64,000 bases of DNA from CAMDPA01 sp963825625. Its GTDB lineage: Bacteria; Pseudomonadota; Alphaproteobacteria; Rhizobiales; Hyphomicrobiaceae. Where the stretch lies: the NCBI GenBank assembly GCA_963825625.1, contig CAWGUF010000029.1, positions 186,001 through 250,000 on the forward strand. Direction: 5' to 3'. The translations under genes were made by a program, and so were the position numbers. The notes beneath the pieces were generated by a model. That model searched no databases. It worked only from the letters and a program-made list of their open reading frames with translations, and was not told where the DNA came from. Numbering within the stretch: the stretch's first letter is position 1; every line of letters begins with the position of its first letter. Below are positions 1 through 9,564 of the stretch, piece by piece.

Positions 1-1
1 A

Positions 2-352
2 AGAATCGCAATCTGCCGGTTCGACGTTGCCAAAGGCCCTTTGAAACTGATGGCCGTCCTGCCGGAGCCCGGTTGGTCTCTATCGCTATATGCAGACGAT
101 GGCAGAGGCTTCTACGCTTTTCCAGCCAATGGCCGGCAGCGCTTCACGCTGAACGTCACGGTGCTTCCGTCGGGTGATCGTTTTCTGGCAACAATCCCCG
201 CCTCCAGAAGCCAAACCATCGAGACATCGACGATCGTCTCACCGACACGAGCCGGCATCGCCGTCATCCGCGCGCCCATCCACGGCCGCACCTATTCTAC
301 ACAGATAGAAAAAGACCTCGCCCTCGCACAATGCACGCAGCAAAGTTTCTAG
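2..352 (+). CDS. DUF1254-like exported protein, C-terminal part (5' end outside window)
   Basis: The reading frame is open from base 2 and ends at 352, so only about 116 C-terminal residues are visible. The segment (RFDVAKGPLKLMAVLP, then PGWSLSLYADDGRGFYAF) resembles the C-terminal half of the short DUF1254 periplasmic proteins of Rhizobiales, where a similar 'WSLsLYd..GrnFYa' strand pair occurs. These proteins usually sit beside a DUF1214 gene and have no known enzymatic role. Family membership is a recognition from pattern only; the N-terminus and neighbours are off the edge. Confidence 0.55.
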   Translation, partial: RIAICRFDVAKGPLKLMAVLPEPGWSLSLYADDGRGFYAFPANGRQRFTLNVTVLPSGDRFLATIPASRSQTIETSTIVSPTRAGIAVIRAPIHGRTYSTQIEKDLALAQCTQQSF

Positions 353-510
353 CATTCCGTTTCTGGCAACTCATTGCCCGTGTAAGCCGGTTCCGAGCGA
401 ATGTCAGAGCCACGAGCGACACCTGCAGCATCATTGGTCCAGCGTGGACTTCGAACCTGATGCTCCATCTCGAGGACCACGGCGCAGTTCACGTGCGCGC
501 AACTAGCAAT

Positions 511-702
511 CTAGTTTTGCCGATTGGCCCGTTTGGTCTTGCGATTGCCGCGAGCCGTAGGCTTTGGATCTGGCTCTTCCCAGCGCTCGTAGCGAACGCC
601 TGGAAATATAACGATCTCACATTCGCCTGATGCGGAGACACTGTGCTCCCCGCGACCATGAGTCGTACCCCTATGTGCGTTGAGACTGATGATGCTTGCC
701 AT
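511..702 (-). CDS. small hypothetical protein (63 aa)
   Basis: A short open frame starts with ATG at 702, preceded by a good ribosome site (AGGGAG, about 7 bases upstream). The product begins MASIISLNAH and carries a central CEIVIFPGVRYERWEEP segment followed by a basic tail (RGNRKTKRANRQ). The hydrophobic strand plus 'GVRYERW' looks like a conserved protein core rather than noise, and I associate similar peptides with other Rhizobiales small proteins. A longer overlapping frame on the same strand lacks such a start site. Function unknown. Confidence 0.5.
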   Translation of the reverse strand: MASIISLNAHRGTTHGRGEHSVSASGECEIVIFPGVRYERWEEPDPKPTARGNRKTKRANRQN

Positions 703-1070
703 TTCAAGCTCCCTTCGGGCAGCTGTCCTCTTGCAGCTGGCACTCCTTCATTGCCAGCGCGTGAACGTGATCCGAGCACGCACGAACGAGTTGAAGCGAG
801 CCGCCCTTAATGAAGCGTTAACGTGACGGTTGCCTTGTGTTCATCAATTGCACAACGCTGCCTGAATGCAACAACCAGCCGCGCGAACGACAAAACGTTA
901 CTCTGCAACGTGGTTCAACGGCCACGCCGCCCCGCGGACACGCCGCTCCCCCAAGACACGACCTCGAGGCCCGAGCAGCGAAACAGAGCAGCGACCCGAA
1001 CTGCGAGACCAGAGCTGCGAGACCTGATCAATATGCTTCCTGGCGCATCACCCAGCGGACCACAATCCGG
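703..1070. other. intergenic region with no recognised gene
   Basis: This stretch lies upstream of the small gene at 511-702 and downstream of the DUF1491 gene. The frames open across it on the plus strand are proline/arginine-rich and look like shadows of high GC. I see no RNA gene, no strong hairpin and no repeat. Confidence 0.4.
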
Positions 1071-1403
1071 TCAATCTTCCAGGAACGCTCGCCCGGCCCG
1101 GTCCTCGATCTCTACCACCCAAAGATCGGGATCGAACGACAGTTGCTTGCTCAGATATGCGTCGATATCGACCTCGGGATTGCCGTCCGGATTGAGCATC
1201 GCAATCAACCGACGCGTCTCCTCCATTCCAGACAGGCCCGCCGGTGCCGGCCCGAACAACAACGCACTGCCGTCGAGCCTGTTGACCTTCACAAAAATAG
1301 AGCCCGCCGTGTCATCGCCATGCCGCACCACAACGCACATCGCTCCGGCAGCAACTGCGCGCCGCAGAAGTGCTTTCACCCAAAGCTCTGAAGAAACGCG
1401 CAT
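1071..1403 (-). CDS. DUF1491 family protein
   Basis: A 110-residue product beginning MRVSSELWVKALLRR and ending with SFDPDLWVVEIEDR-GRAFLED fits the DUF1491 family of alphaproteobacteria, which is about this length and has an N-terminal 'lks.iWv.AylRR', a central 'FVKVNRLDG...LFGPAP' and this C-terminal motif. The frame extends upstream to a GTG at 1454, but the family start at 1403 gives the expected size. It probably precedes the peptidoglycan-binding gene product functionally by neighbourhood only. Function unknown; likely cytoplasmic. Confidence 0.8.
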   Translation of the reverse strand: MRVSSELWVKALLRRAVAAGAMCVVVRHGDDTAGSIFVKVNRLDGSALLFGPAPAGLSGMEETRRLIAMLNPDGNPEVDIDAYLSKQLSFDPDLWVVEIEDRAGRAFLED

Positions 1404-1496
1404 GCGTTTGCCCGTACGCTCTTTCACCACCAGATGCAACGCCACCCTCATCACGGCCTTGAGCCGTCATCGGCAGCCACGGCTCGGGCACCCGCC

Positions 1497-2153
1497 TCAT
1501 CCGCGTCGCGGGCGAAACGCAGCCGTGCTGCGGTAAATATGCATGAGCAGCCCGGCCGAAATCTGACCGGTGGGCCGCAGGCCGCTATCAGCCTCGAAAG
1601 CTCTGATCGCCCTGATCAACTGTGGTGTGAGGCGGCTATCAGCAGCCCCCGTTGCATATCCCAGATCATTCAGTTTGATCTTGATATCCCGCACCAACCG
1701 TTCTGCCGCGCTGCCAGCCACGATACCCGGCGCGCGGTTGCCTCGGGTCGCCGGCGCCGATGTTCCCACAATCAAGGTTTTGAGTATGGCTTGCGTTGGC
1801 TCCGCTGACAGCGGTAACCCGTATCTGTCTTCGTAGGCGAATATGGCTGCATGCGTCAGATAGCTCGCCCGTCCGTCGATCTGACCAGGATAGAAGCCTG
1901 CAAGCTTCAGTTCCCGCTGCAAGGCTTGCACCGTCGCCGCATCGGAACGCTGCAACAACGCCCCTGACCGCGACGGGCTGCGCTCGGATTTGCGGTCGCT
2001 CTTATCCTCAGGTCCCCCTGCCGCAAGCTTGGCCGGATGCTCCGAGCGCAGATCACCGGCATGCCTGGACTGGAACGCAAACAGATTGATTCCGACGCCC
2101 AGGCTGAGCGCCGCCATCAACCAGACATAGCTTCTTGCACGTTGCGGCGTCAT
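1497..2153 (-). CDS. membrane-anchored peptidoglycan-binding domain protein
   Basis: The product of about 218 residues starts MTPQRARSYVWLM and has one N-terminal hydrophobic segment (SYVWLMAALSLGVGINLFAF) that should anchor it in the inner membrane. Two PG_binding_1-like modules follow: VQALQRELKLAGFYPGQIDG and VRDIKIKLNDLGYATGAADS, each with the helical 'iraFe...gl..tG' continuation. No catalytic domain is attached, so it probably recognises cell wall. The frame extends upstream to a TTG at 2177, but ATG 2153 is the first conventional start. It is divergent from the DUF5330 gene. Confidence 0.75.
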   Translation of the reverse strand: MTPQRARSYVWLMAALSLGVGINLFAFQSRHAGDLRSEHPAKLAAGGPEDKSDRKSERSPSRSGALLQRSDAATVQALQRELKLAGFYPGQIDGRASYLTHAAIFAYEDRYGLPLSAEPTQAILKTLIVGTSAPATRGNRAPGIVAGSAAERLVRDIKIKLNDLGYATGAADSRLTPQLIRAIRAFEADSGLRPTGQISAGLLMHIYRSTAAFRPRRG

Positions 2154-2381
2154 CCCAACCCCATCGAAGGCGACCAACGGATGCCATCTGGGCTGAATAT
2201 CGAAACGTAAACCTTAATGCCCCGTTAAATGCAGGCACTCGCATGCCTACAAAAAATGATCCTGCAACCATTGCCAGAAAATGAAGGGAATCGTTCAACC
2301 TTGGATACCCGTATCCCGACCGCCTTAAATCTATTCAGCTATGATCCATCCGTATCCAGGGGACAGGATCGGACCAACGCC

Positions 2382-2810
2382 ATGTCGCTTTTCAGAACGG
2401 GTTTTGTCGTGGTCGTAGCCATCATGCTGCTACCGACCGACAAGCAGAAGCAGAGTGAGTTGCACACCACGGCATCGAGCACCATGGAGCGCACGATGAC
2501 GTTTTGTGAGCGCAACCCGGCCACCTGTCAGGCTGGCTCGGAGATGTGGACGCTGTTCGTAAACAAGGCCGAATTCGGCATGGAGTTGGCGGCCAATCTG
2601 ATCCGCCAGCAGCTCGCGCAGCAATTTCCGGCCAGACAATCAGCGCCACAACTAGCGCCGGCCCCGGTGCAGAGCCAGCCGATCGGCGGCTCAGCAGTCC
2701 CTGCCAACAGCACGGCAAGCCAACCGTTTGCTCGGCAGACGCTGACGACCAACGATCGCCAGCCCGTCTGGCGCGGCGTCGCCTCAGTCGCATCGTCCCC
2801 GCAGCGTTGA
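2382..2810 (+). CDS. DUF5330 domain-containing protein
   Basis: The 142-residue product begins MSLFRTGFVVVVAIMLLPTD, a signal-like or anchoring hydrophobic segment, followed by TMERTMTFCERNPATCQAGSEMW, which matches the DUF5330 core of Rhizobiales exported proteins (two cysteines flanking 'RNPAT'). The C-terminal third is a proline/glutamine/serine-rich disordered tail. The start at 2382 was preferred over an upstream in-frame start because the hydrophobic segment then stands at the N-terminus. Function is unknown; probably periplasmic. Confidence 0.7.
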   Translation: MSLFRTGFVVVVAIMLLPTDKQKQSELHTTASSTMERTMTFCERNPATCQAGSEMWTLFVNKAEFGMELAANLIRQQLAQQFPARQSAPQLAPAPVQSQPIGGSAVPANSTASQPFARQTLTTNDRQPVWRGVASVASSPQR

Positions 2811-2827
2811 CCGGGCGGCGAAATCCT

Positions 2828-3397
2828 TCAGTCCTTGGCGCGTTCCACGAATGAACCGTCAACCGTCGAGACAACGACACGTGTCCCCGCCTCGATGTAA
2901 GGCGGCACCATGACGCGCGCCCCGTTCTCCAGCCGCGCCGGCTTGTAGGACGAGGATGCGGTCTGCCCCTTCACCACCGGGTCCGCTTCCGTGATTTCGA
3001 AGGTGACGCGCGGCGGCAGCTCGATGGCGATCGGATTGCCGTCATGCAGGCTGATCGTGCAGGTCATCCCGTCCTGCAACCACTGCGCCTGATCGCCGAC
3101 CAGATCCTTGGTCAGCGTGATCTGGTCGTAGCTCTCCGGCTGCATGAAATTGTAGCCCATTTCGTCCTCGTAGAGATAGTTGTACTCGTTCTCTTCGAGG
3201 TAGGCCCGCTCCACACTGTCCGTCGTCTTGTATCGTTCCTCGACCTTCACGCCGTCGGCGATGCGCCGCATCACCAGATGCGTCACCGGCGTACCTTTGC
3301 CGGGATGAATGTTCTCCGCGCTCATGACGACGGCCAGCTTGCCGTCGAGATCCAGGACATTGCCTTTGCGGACCGAGCTTGCGATAACCTTTGGCAC
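2828..3397 (-). CDS. efp: elongation factor P
   Basis: The 189-residue product has the three beta-barrel domains of EF-P, which binds between the P and E sites of the ribosome and relieves stalling at polyproline. The modification site is visible as HPGKGTP with lysine at residue 34, the position beta-lysylated in EpmA-type systems. The start is a GTG at 3397 behind GGAGA. The gene is divergent from epmA (start 3570), so the substrate and its modifying enzyme share a 172-base intergenic region. Length is normal for the family. Confidence 0.97.
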   Translation of the reverse strand: MPKVIASSVRKGNVLDLDGKLAVVMSAENIHPGKGTPVTHLVMRRIADGVKVEERYKTTDSVERAYLEENEYNYLYEDEMGYNFMQPESYDQITLTKDLVGDQAQWLQDGMTCTISLHDGNPIAIELPPRVTFEITEADPVVKGQTASSSYKPARLENGARVMVPPYIEAGTRVVVSTVDGSFVERAKD

Positions 3398-3569
3398 GGG
3401 ATGCTTCTCCGTCGATTGGTGATGCGCGAGCAGCCGGAGCCGTTTTCACGGCTGACCCCGCGTATGAGCCATGCCGGCGCTACATAACCCGAACCGCGCC
3501 GGCAGGGAAGCACTACCGCCCGCAACCGCCCGAGACAGACGGCCATTGCCGCGTTGAGATGTCTGCAAA

Positions 3570-4625
3570 ATGCCAGCTGAACCCGCGCCAAGACCGTGGT
3601 GGCACCCCGATGTCTATGCCGACAACCGCCCGCTACTGGTCGCCCGCGCCCGCATTCGCACCGCAATCAGAGCCTGGTTCGATGCGCAAGGATTTCTCGA
3701 GGTCGAGCCCTCTTGTCTCCAGGTGTCCCCCGGTAATGAAACCCACCTGCACGCTTTTGCCACCGAGTTGATCAACACCGACCTGACCCGGTCGCCGCTG
3801 TATCTGCATACCAGCCCCGAATTTGCCATGAAGAAGCTCCTGGCGGCGGGCGAACCGAAGATCTTCACCTTCGCCCCGGTGTTCAGAAATCGAGAGCGCA
3901 GCTCCCTTCACGCACCCGAATTCTCGATGCTCGAGTGGTACAGGGCCGGTGCCGACTACACCCAGCTCTGGCAAGACTGCCACGCCCTGCTGCAGATCGC
4001 TGCAGACGTGGCAAGCTCGCCGCAATGGTCTTTTCGCGAGCGCCACTGCACGCCCGCGTCCCCGCCGCAAATCCTTACCGTAGACCGGGCTTTTCGAGAT
4101 CTGGCCAGCATCGACCTTGCCGCAACCTACGACGCAGCAGACACACGTCGCGACGCTCTCGCTGTGCAAGCCGCCAGCTGCGGCATCCGCACCGCGCAAG
4201 ACGACAGCTGGTCAGATATCTTCAGCCGCGTGGTGGTCGAGAAGCTGGAACCGAACCTCGGTCATCCAGTCCCCACCGTCCTATACGGCTATCCGATCCA
4301 CGAAGCCGCACTGGCCCGCCCCGATCCCGCGATCCCCCACCGTGCCGAGCGCTTCGAGCTTTACTGTTGCGGCGTCGAACTCGCCAACGGCTTCGGCGAG
4401 TTGGCCGATCCGCAGGAGCAGCAGCGGCGCCTTGAGTTGCAGATGGAAGTGCGCGCGAGCATCTACGGCGACCGCTATCCAATCGACCCCGACTTCATCG
4501 CGGCATTGGGCGCGATGCCGGCCGCTTCGGGGTGCGCGCTCGGATTTGACAGGCTCGTCATGTTGGCCACCGGTGCCCAGCGCATCGAGCAGGTTCAGTG
4601 GACCCCGCTGCCGCCAGCACCATGA
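3570..4625 (+). CDS. epmA: EF-P lysine lysyltransferase (EpmA/GenX/PoxA)
   Basis: A 351-residue class II lysyl-tRNA-synthetase-like protein without the anticodon-binding domain. Motif 2 is visible as FRNRERSSLHAPEFSMLEWY and motif 3 as GCALGFDRLVML near the C-terminus. EpmA activates (R)-beta-lysine and attaches it to EF-P lysine 34, and the efp gene lies divergently next door. The aminomutase EpmB, which makes the beta-lysine in the known pathway, is not found within this window. Start is ATG 3570; the body (from WWHPDVYADNRP) matches the family start. Confidence 0.95.
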   Translation: MPAEPAPRPWWHPDVYADNRPLLVARARIRTAIRAWFDAQGFLEVEPSCLQVSPGNETHLHAFATELINTDLTRSPLYLHTSPEFAMKKLLAAGEPKIFTFAPVFRNRERSSLHAPEFSMLEWYRAGADYTQLWQDCHALLQIAADVASSPQWSFRERHCTPASPPQILTVDRAFRDLASIDLAATYDAADTRRDALAVQAASCGIRTAQDDSWSDIFSRVVVEKLEPNLGHPVPTVLYGYPIHEAALARPDPAIPHRAERFELYCCGVELANGFGELADPQEQQRRLELQMEVRASIYGDRYPIDPDFIAALGAMPAASGCALGFDRLVMLATGAQRIEQVQWTPLPPAP

Positions 4626-4671
4626 GCCAGCACCATCAGCCCGTGCGGCGCCCCCAGTCGGAGCCTCCCCT

Positions 4672-6588
4672 TCAATCCGCCTGGATGTAATGGCCCGGCC
4701 CGACCTCGACAATCCGCCGCGCCGGAGGCTCATAGCCGACCGGCTTGATCGGGCTCGGAATCTCGTCGGTCAGCAGCGCTCTCTTGCGGCGTTGCGTCGG
4801 ATCGGCCACCGGCACCGACTCTATCAGCCGCCGCGTATACGGATGTTGCGGCCTTGAAATAACGGCATCGCGCGGTCCGTACTCCACAACCTCTCCCAGA
4901 TACATCACCGCCACGCGATGACAGATGCGCTCCACCACCGCCATGTCATGCGAGATGAAGACGTACGCGATCCCGAACTCCCGCTGCAACTCCAGCAGCA
5001 GGTTCACCACCTGTGCCCGGATCGAGACGTCGAGCGCCGAGACGGCTTCGTCCGCGATGATGATCGATGGATTGAGCGCGAGCGCCCGGGCGATGCAGAT
5101 GCGCTGCCGCTGACCACCAGAGAACTCGTGCGGATAGCGGTCCAGATGCTGGCGCCCCAAGCCGACGCGTTCCAGCAGTGCTACCGCCCTTTCCCGCCTC
5201 TCCTCGCGCGGCATGTTATCGTGGATCAACAGCGGCTCGCCGATAAGATCCGCAATGGTCATGCGCGGATTGAGCGAGGCGAACGGATCCTGGAACACCA
5301 TCTGGATGTGCCGCCGGGTCTGCTGCATCGCCTTGTGCGAGTGCTCGGTCACATCCTCACCGTGAACGAACACTTCGCCCGCAACCGGATCGACCAGCCG
5401 CATCACTGTCCGCCCAAACGTCGACTTGCCGCAACCGGACTCGCCCACCAACCCCAAGGTCTCATTGGCATGCAGCGTGAGTGAAACGTTCTCCAGCGCA
5501 TGCACGTTGCCCGTGATCCTCTGCAGCAAACCTTTGCGAATGGGAAAACGGGTCGTCAGACCCCGCGTCTCCAGAACCACGGTATCCGAGGCGCGGTTGC
5601 CCACCGTAGCAGCCCTCGGCTGGTTCTCGGACGCCCCACCGGCCAGTATCTGCGCCCCGCCCTCCTCGAAGTCCTCGATACTGGTGCTGAACTCGAACGG
5701 TTCCGGATCCGGCTTCCCCGTCATGCTCCCCAGCCGCGGCACCGCAGCCAACAACATGCGCGTATACGGATGTTGCGGACGCGCGAAGATCTCCTCCACC
5801 GGGGCATCTTCGACCTTTGCGCCTCGGTAGAGCACAACCACCCGGTCGGCCACCTCCGCCACCACCCCCATGTCATGCGTGATGAACATCACCGCCATTC
5901 CGATTTCGTCCTGGAGGTGGCGGATGAGGTTGAGGATCTGGGCCTGAATAGTGACATCGAGCGCCGTCGTGGGCTCGTCGGCAATCAGCAGTGCGGGCCT
6001 GCAGGCGAGCGCCATCGCGATCATCGCCCGCTGGCGCATGCCGCCTGACATCTCGTGCGGATACTGCATCAAGCGCCGTTCCGCATCAGGGATTCGCACC
6101 AGCTTGAGCGCTTCCAAGGAAGCTGCGAGAGCTTCCGCTTTCGACTTACCTTGATGCAACCTGACAGCTTCCGCGATCTGGTCGCCGATCCTGAGGACAG
6201 GATTGAGTGAAGTCAGCGGCTCCTGGAAGATCATCGAGATCTCGTTGCCGCGAATCTGCCGCAAATCGTTGGGCTGCATCGCCGCCAGATCGATTGTTGG
6301 CCCCTCCTTCGGCGTATAGATCATCGCGCCCGAGCGGACCTCTCCACCCTGATAATCAGTAAGCCGCAGGATCGATTTGGCCGTGACCGATTTGCCGGAG
6401 CCCGATTCTCCGACTACCGCCACTGTTTCGCCCGGCCTGATATCGAACGAGACGTCATCGATCGCGACGACATCGCCGTCGATGGTCGGAAATACTGTCC
6501 GCAAACCACGGATCGACAACACACTTGCTGCGTTACCGCCTGACGGCGCCGGGCGTGCACCCGGGCCGGGAGTACCTGAACCATCCAT
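4672..6588 (-). CDS. ABC transporter, fused double ATP-binding protein (dipeptide/oligopeptide type)
   Basis: Two complete nucleotide-binding domains lie in one chain, as in GsiA/YejF. The first has Walker A GESGSGKS and signature MSGGMRQR; the second has GESGCGKS and FSGGQRQR. Each is followed by the oligopeptide-type tail, RPQHPYTRMLLAAVPR and RPQHPYTRRLIESVP. It should energise the importer whose binding protein and two permeases are encoded divergently from 7003 to 10465. The frame runs upstream to 6678 without a good ribosome site; ATG 6588 (MDGSGTPG) is the likeliest start but not proven. Substrate is not predictable from sequence. Confidence 0.93.
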   Translation of the reverse strand: MDGSGTPGPGARPAPSGGNAASVLSIRGLRTVFPTIDGDVVAIDDVSFDIRPGETVAVVGESGSGKSVTAKSILRLTDYQGGEVRSGAMIYTPKEGPTIDLAAMQPNDLRQIRGNEISMIFQEPLTSLNPVLRIGDQIAEAVRLHQGKSKAEALAASLEALKLVRIPDAERRLMQYPHEMSGGMRQRAMIAMALACRPALLIADEPTTALDVTIQAQILNLIRHLQDEIGMAVMFITHDMGVVAEVADRVVVLYRGAKVEDAPVEEIFARPQHPYTRMLLAAVPRLGSMTGKPDPEPFEFSTSIEDFEEGGAQILAGGASENQPRAATVGNRASDTVVLETRGLTTRFPIRKGLLQRITGNVHALENVSLTLHANETLGLVGESGCGKSTFGRTVMRLVDPVAGEVFVHGEDVTEHSHKAMQQTRRHIQMVFQDPFASLNPRMTIADLIGEPLLIHDNMPREERRERAVALLERVGLGRQHLDRYPHEFSGGQRQRICIARALALNPSIIIADEAVSALDVSIRAQVVNLLLELQREFGIAYVFISHDMAVVERICHRVAVMYLGEVVEYGPRDAVISRPQHPYTRRLIESVPVADPTQRRKRALLTDEIPSPIKPVGYEPPARRIVEVGPGHYIQAD

Positions 6589-7002
6589 AACTTTTGCCAG
6601 CCACGTTGTCTCATGGTCTTGGGCTCGCACCCACGACGCCAGCATGTCAGTCCACGGGGACGATTGGCAAGCCATCAATTCGCGTCACGGATGCAGAAAA
6701 CCGCATAGCACAAAGAACAGGCACGACAGCTAAGTATCCTCCCACATTTCCAGAGCCGATAATGCTGATTGCGGGGCGTTTCATGAGACAACATTCTCCA
6801 TTGAACGGGATTTGAGCAACGCGTTCGCAAAATTTGAGCACAAAACGTGCTTGCCAAGCGTTGGGCGCGCAGCCACTATCTCCTTTCTCGGGACGAATGA
6901 GCGACCTCACATGGCGCTTGCCGTCTCGCCGGGTGCTGACGGGAATTGCCGCAACCCGGAGTCCGTCTCGCCGCTTGCAACCGTTCGAAGGGAGTCGCGT
7001 CA
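6589..7002. promoter_or_regulatory. divergent promoter region of the ABC importer
   Basis: About 410 bases separate the ATPase start (minus strand) from the binding-protein start (plus strand), or about 320 if the ATPase starts at 6678. It must hold both promoters. I could not assign -35/-10 boxes with confidence and see no clear operator palindrome or small gene. Confidence 0.45.
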
Positions 7003-8541
7003 ATGCGCCAGTCCGACCGTTGGAGGATCTGCCTCACCTCTGCCAGCATGATCGCTATTGCCGCGGTCGCACTACCTTCTGCGGCCGTGGCCCAGAACAA
7101 GACCCGCCTGAACGTCGCCGTGACGGAAACCATCGCCTCGACCAGCCCCTACGCCGACAGCGTCTCGCTGATGTATGCCATCTACGCCGACACGATCGGC
7201 AACATCGTCGACTACGATTACAAGCAGGAGAAGTATATCTCTCACCTGTTGGAGAGCTGGAAGTCAGTTGATCCCCTGACGTGGGAGCTCAAGATCAAGA
7301 AGGGCTTGAAGCGCCACAACGGCGAGCCCGTGGTGTCGGCCGACATCGCGCATTCGGTCAAGCGGGCCAAGACCGATCCGAACTCCAAGCAGAAGCACAA
7401 CGTCAAATTCATCAAGGAGGTTCTGACGCCCGATCCGCAGACGGCGATCGTCAAGACCACCCAGCCTGTGGCGCCGATGCTGGAATTCTTCTCGCGCGTC
7501 ATCGTCACGTCCAAGGCGCAGTACGACAAGCTCGGTCCCAATGCCGACAAGGAAGCGCCATTCGGCTACGGCCCCTACAAGATCAAACAGGTCGCGGTGG
7601 ACAACTTCTTCGCCATGGAGAAGGATCCCAACCACCCCGACGTCAAGCCGGACCACCCCGACGAGATCATCTACAAGATCATGAAGGAGCCGGAGAGCCG
7701 GGTCACCGCCCTGCTCAATGGTGAGGTCCAGGTGGCGCAGTTCATCCCGCCCCAGCTCGTTCCGCGTGTAAAGAGCAACACGGCCGTGCGCGTCGAGTGG
7801 GCCGACTCCATCGAGATCATGTTCCTGGCGATGAGCCCGAAGCATAAGCCGTTCGACAAGAAAGAGGCGCGCCAGGCCGTCGCCCATGCCATCGATCGCG
7901 ACGCGCTGATTCGCGTGCTCTTGCAGGGCCAAGCCTCCAAGCTGAACGGCCCGATCGGACCAGGCCAGATCGGATATGACCCGGCCTTCCCGGTGAAATA
8001 CGACTACAATCCCAAGAAGGCCAAGGAGTTGCTTGCCAAGGCTGGCTACCCCAACGGTGTCGAGATCGAATACTCCACGCCGGTCGGCCGCTACACTGCC
8101 GACAAGCAGATCTCGGAAGCCATCGTCCCGATGCTGCAGGCGGCTGGCTTCAAGGTCACCCTGAAGACGCCGGAATGGGGCACCCTGTGGTCCAACGTCC
8201 AGAAGGGACGGGTTCCCTTCTATTACATGGGACGCGGCTCCGTGCTCGACCCCTCCGCCGCCCTGACCCAGTATTTCGAGACTGGCGGCTCGCCACGCAT
8301 CGGCTTCTCCAATCCGGAAGTCGACAAGTTGCTCCAAGCCGAACGTCAGGAGTTCGACTGGCCCAAGCGCAAGAAGCTGATGAACCAGGCGATGGCGAAG
8401 ATCACGGAAGAGGCCCCGGCTCACTTCATGTGGCGCCATAAGCTGGCGACGGGCGTATCCAACCGGGTCGACTTCAAACCGATCCCGAACCAGGACGTGC
8501 GGGCCCTGGACGTGACGTTCAAGCCGCGCCGCAAGAAGTAG
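7003..8541 (+). CDS. ABC transporter substrate-binding protein (SBP_bac_5, DppA-like)
   Basis: A 512-residue periplasmic binding protein with a classical signal peptide (hydrophobic SMIAIAAVALPSAAVA, cleavage before QNKTRL). The body has family 5 features: a YAD...YDYKQEKYISHLLESW opening, a LTWELKIKKGLKRHNGEPVVSADIAHSVKR segment and the FETGGSPRIGFSNPEVDKLL C-terminal region. ATG 7003 follows GGGAG; an earlier in-frame ATG at 6946 would put 19 charged residues before the signal. It heads a likely operon with the two permeases. Family members carry peptides, nickel, opines and other small amides, so the ligand is open. Confidence 0.93.
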   Translation: MRQSDRWRICLTSASMIAIAAVALPSAAVAQNKTRLNVAVTETIASTSPYADSVSLMYAIYADTIGNIVDYDYKQEKYISHLLESWKSVDPLTWELKIKKGLKRHNGEPVVSADIAHSVKRAKTDPNSKQKHNVKFIKEVLTPDPQTAIVKTTQPVAPMLEFFSRVIVTSKAQYDKLGPNADKEAPFGYGPYKIKQVAVDNFFAMEKDPNHPDVKPDHPDEIIYKIMKEPESRVTALLNGEVQVAQFIPPQLVPRVKSNTAVRVEWADSIEIMFLAMSPKHKPFDKKEARQAVAHAIDRDALIRVLLQGQASKLNGPIGPGQIGYDPAFPVKYDYNPKKAKELLAKAGYPNGVEIEYSTPVGRYTADKQISEAIVPMLQAAGFKVTLKTPEWGTLWSNVQKGRVPFYYMGRGSVLDPSAALTQYFETGGSPRIGFSNPEVDKLLQAERQEFDWPKRKKLMNQAMAKITEEAPAHFMWRHKLATGVSNRVDFKPIPNQDVRALDVTFKPRRKK

Positions 8542-8556
8542 CAATATGGGCAGGCT

Positions 8557-9564
8557 ATGCTCAATTACCTGATCCGGCGGCTGATCGGCACCATCCCCGT
8601 GATGGTGCTGATCTCGCTGTTCGTCTTCCTGCTTCTGCATGCAGCCCCCGGCGATCCGGCAGACATGCTGATCCCCGACGAGGCAACTGCTGCCGATATC
8701 GCCGAGGTGCGCAAGCGCTGGGGCCTGGATGATCCGGTGCTGGTCCAGTACTGGCGCTTCCTCGTCGCTGCCGCCAGCGGCGATTTCGGCACCAGCTTCA
8801 AATACAACGAGCCGGTACTGAGCGTGATCCTGTCCCGGTTCCCAGCAACCCTCGAGCTGGCATTCTTCGCCACGATCCTGGCCATCGCCGTCGGCGTGCC
8901 GCTGGGCATTCTGGCCAGTTCACGCCCGAACTCCTGGTTCGACAATGCCTCGTCTCTGACCGGCTTTTTCGGCGTCAGCATGCCGAATTTCTGGCTGGCG
9001 ATCATGCTGATCCTGCTGGTGTCCGGCTACTTCAATCTGCTTCCCTCTGGCGGACGCAACACGTTCGACGTACCCGGCGATCCCATCACCGGCTTCCTGT
9101 TTATCGACTCCTTTCTGCAAGCCGACTGGGTGGCCCTGCAGGATGCGGCCAAATACATGATCCTGCCAGCACTGGTGCTGAGCGTGAACATGATGGGCCT
9201 GTTGATGCGCATGACACGCTCCTCGATGCTCGAGGTGCTGTCGGAAGATTACATCATGACGGCCCGTGCCAAGGGGCTCTCCGAGCACACCGTGGTATGG
9301 GAGCACGCACTGAAAAATGCCCGCATCACGGTCATCACCGTGGTCGGACTGGAGTTCGGTGCACTTATCTCCGGCTCGATCATCGTGGAGACGGTATTCT
9401 CGTGGCCCGGGATCGGCCAGCTCCTCCTGCAAGGCATTACCGCCCGGGACTATCCACTGATCACCGGCCTGGTGCTGGTCTACACCGCACTCTTCATCAT
9501 CGTGAACCTCATCGTGGACTTCCTTTATGCTGCAGCGGACCCAAGAATCCGGCTCGGCACCTGA
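8557..9564 (+). CDS. ABC transporter permease (DppB-like)
   Basis: A 335-residue integral membrane protein with about six transmembrane helices, opening MLNYLIRRLIGTIPVMVLISL, typical of DppB/OppB. The EAA coupling loop is visible as SEDYIMTARAKGLSEHTVVWEHALKNA (quoted in part: ARAKGLSEHTV) and contacts the ATPase. It starts 15 bases after the binding-protein stop and its 3' end overlaps the next permease by 38 bases, so the three genes are translated as one unit. Confidence 0.95.
   Translation: MLNYLIRRLIGTIPVMVLISLFVFLLLHAAPGDPADMLIPDEATAADIAEVRKRWGLDDPVLVQYWRFLVAAASGDFGTSFKYNEPVLSVILSRFPATLELAFFATILAIAVGVPLGILASSRPNSWFDNASSLTGFFGVSMPNFWLAIMLILLVSGYFNLLPSGGRNTFDVPGDPITGFLFIDSFLQADWVALQDAAKYMILPALVLSVNMMGLLMRMTRSSMLEVLSEDYIMTARAKGLSEHTVVWEHALKNARITVITVVGLEFGALISGSIIVETVFSWPGIGQLLLQGITARDYPLITGLVLVYTALFIIVNLIVDFLYAAADPRIRLGT

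Noticed and set aside
823..1536. Plus-strand open frames over the DUF1491 gene
   Set aside because: Low-complexity Arg/Pro/Ser composition and no ribosome site; they are shadows of the minus-strand gene.
7264..8640. 458-residue minus-strand frame over the binding-protein gene
   Set aside because: His/Asp/Leu-rich antisense of a well-recognised SBP_bac_5 protein.
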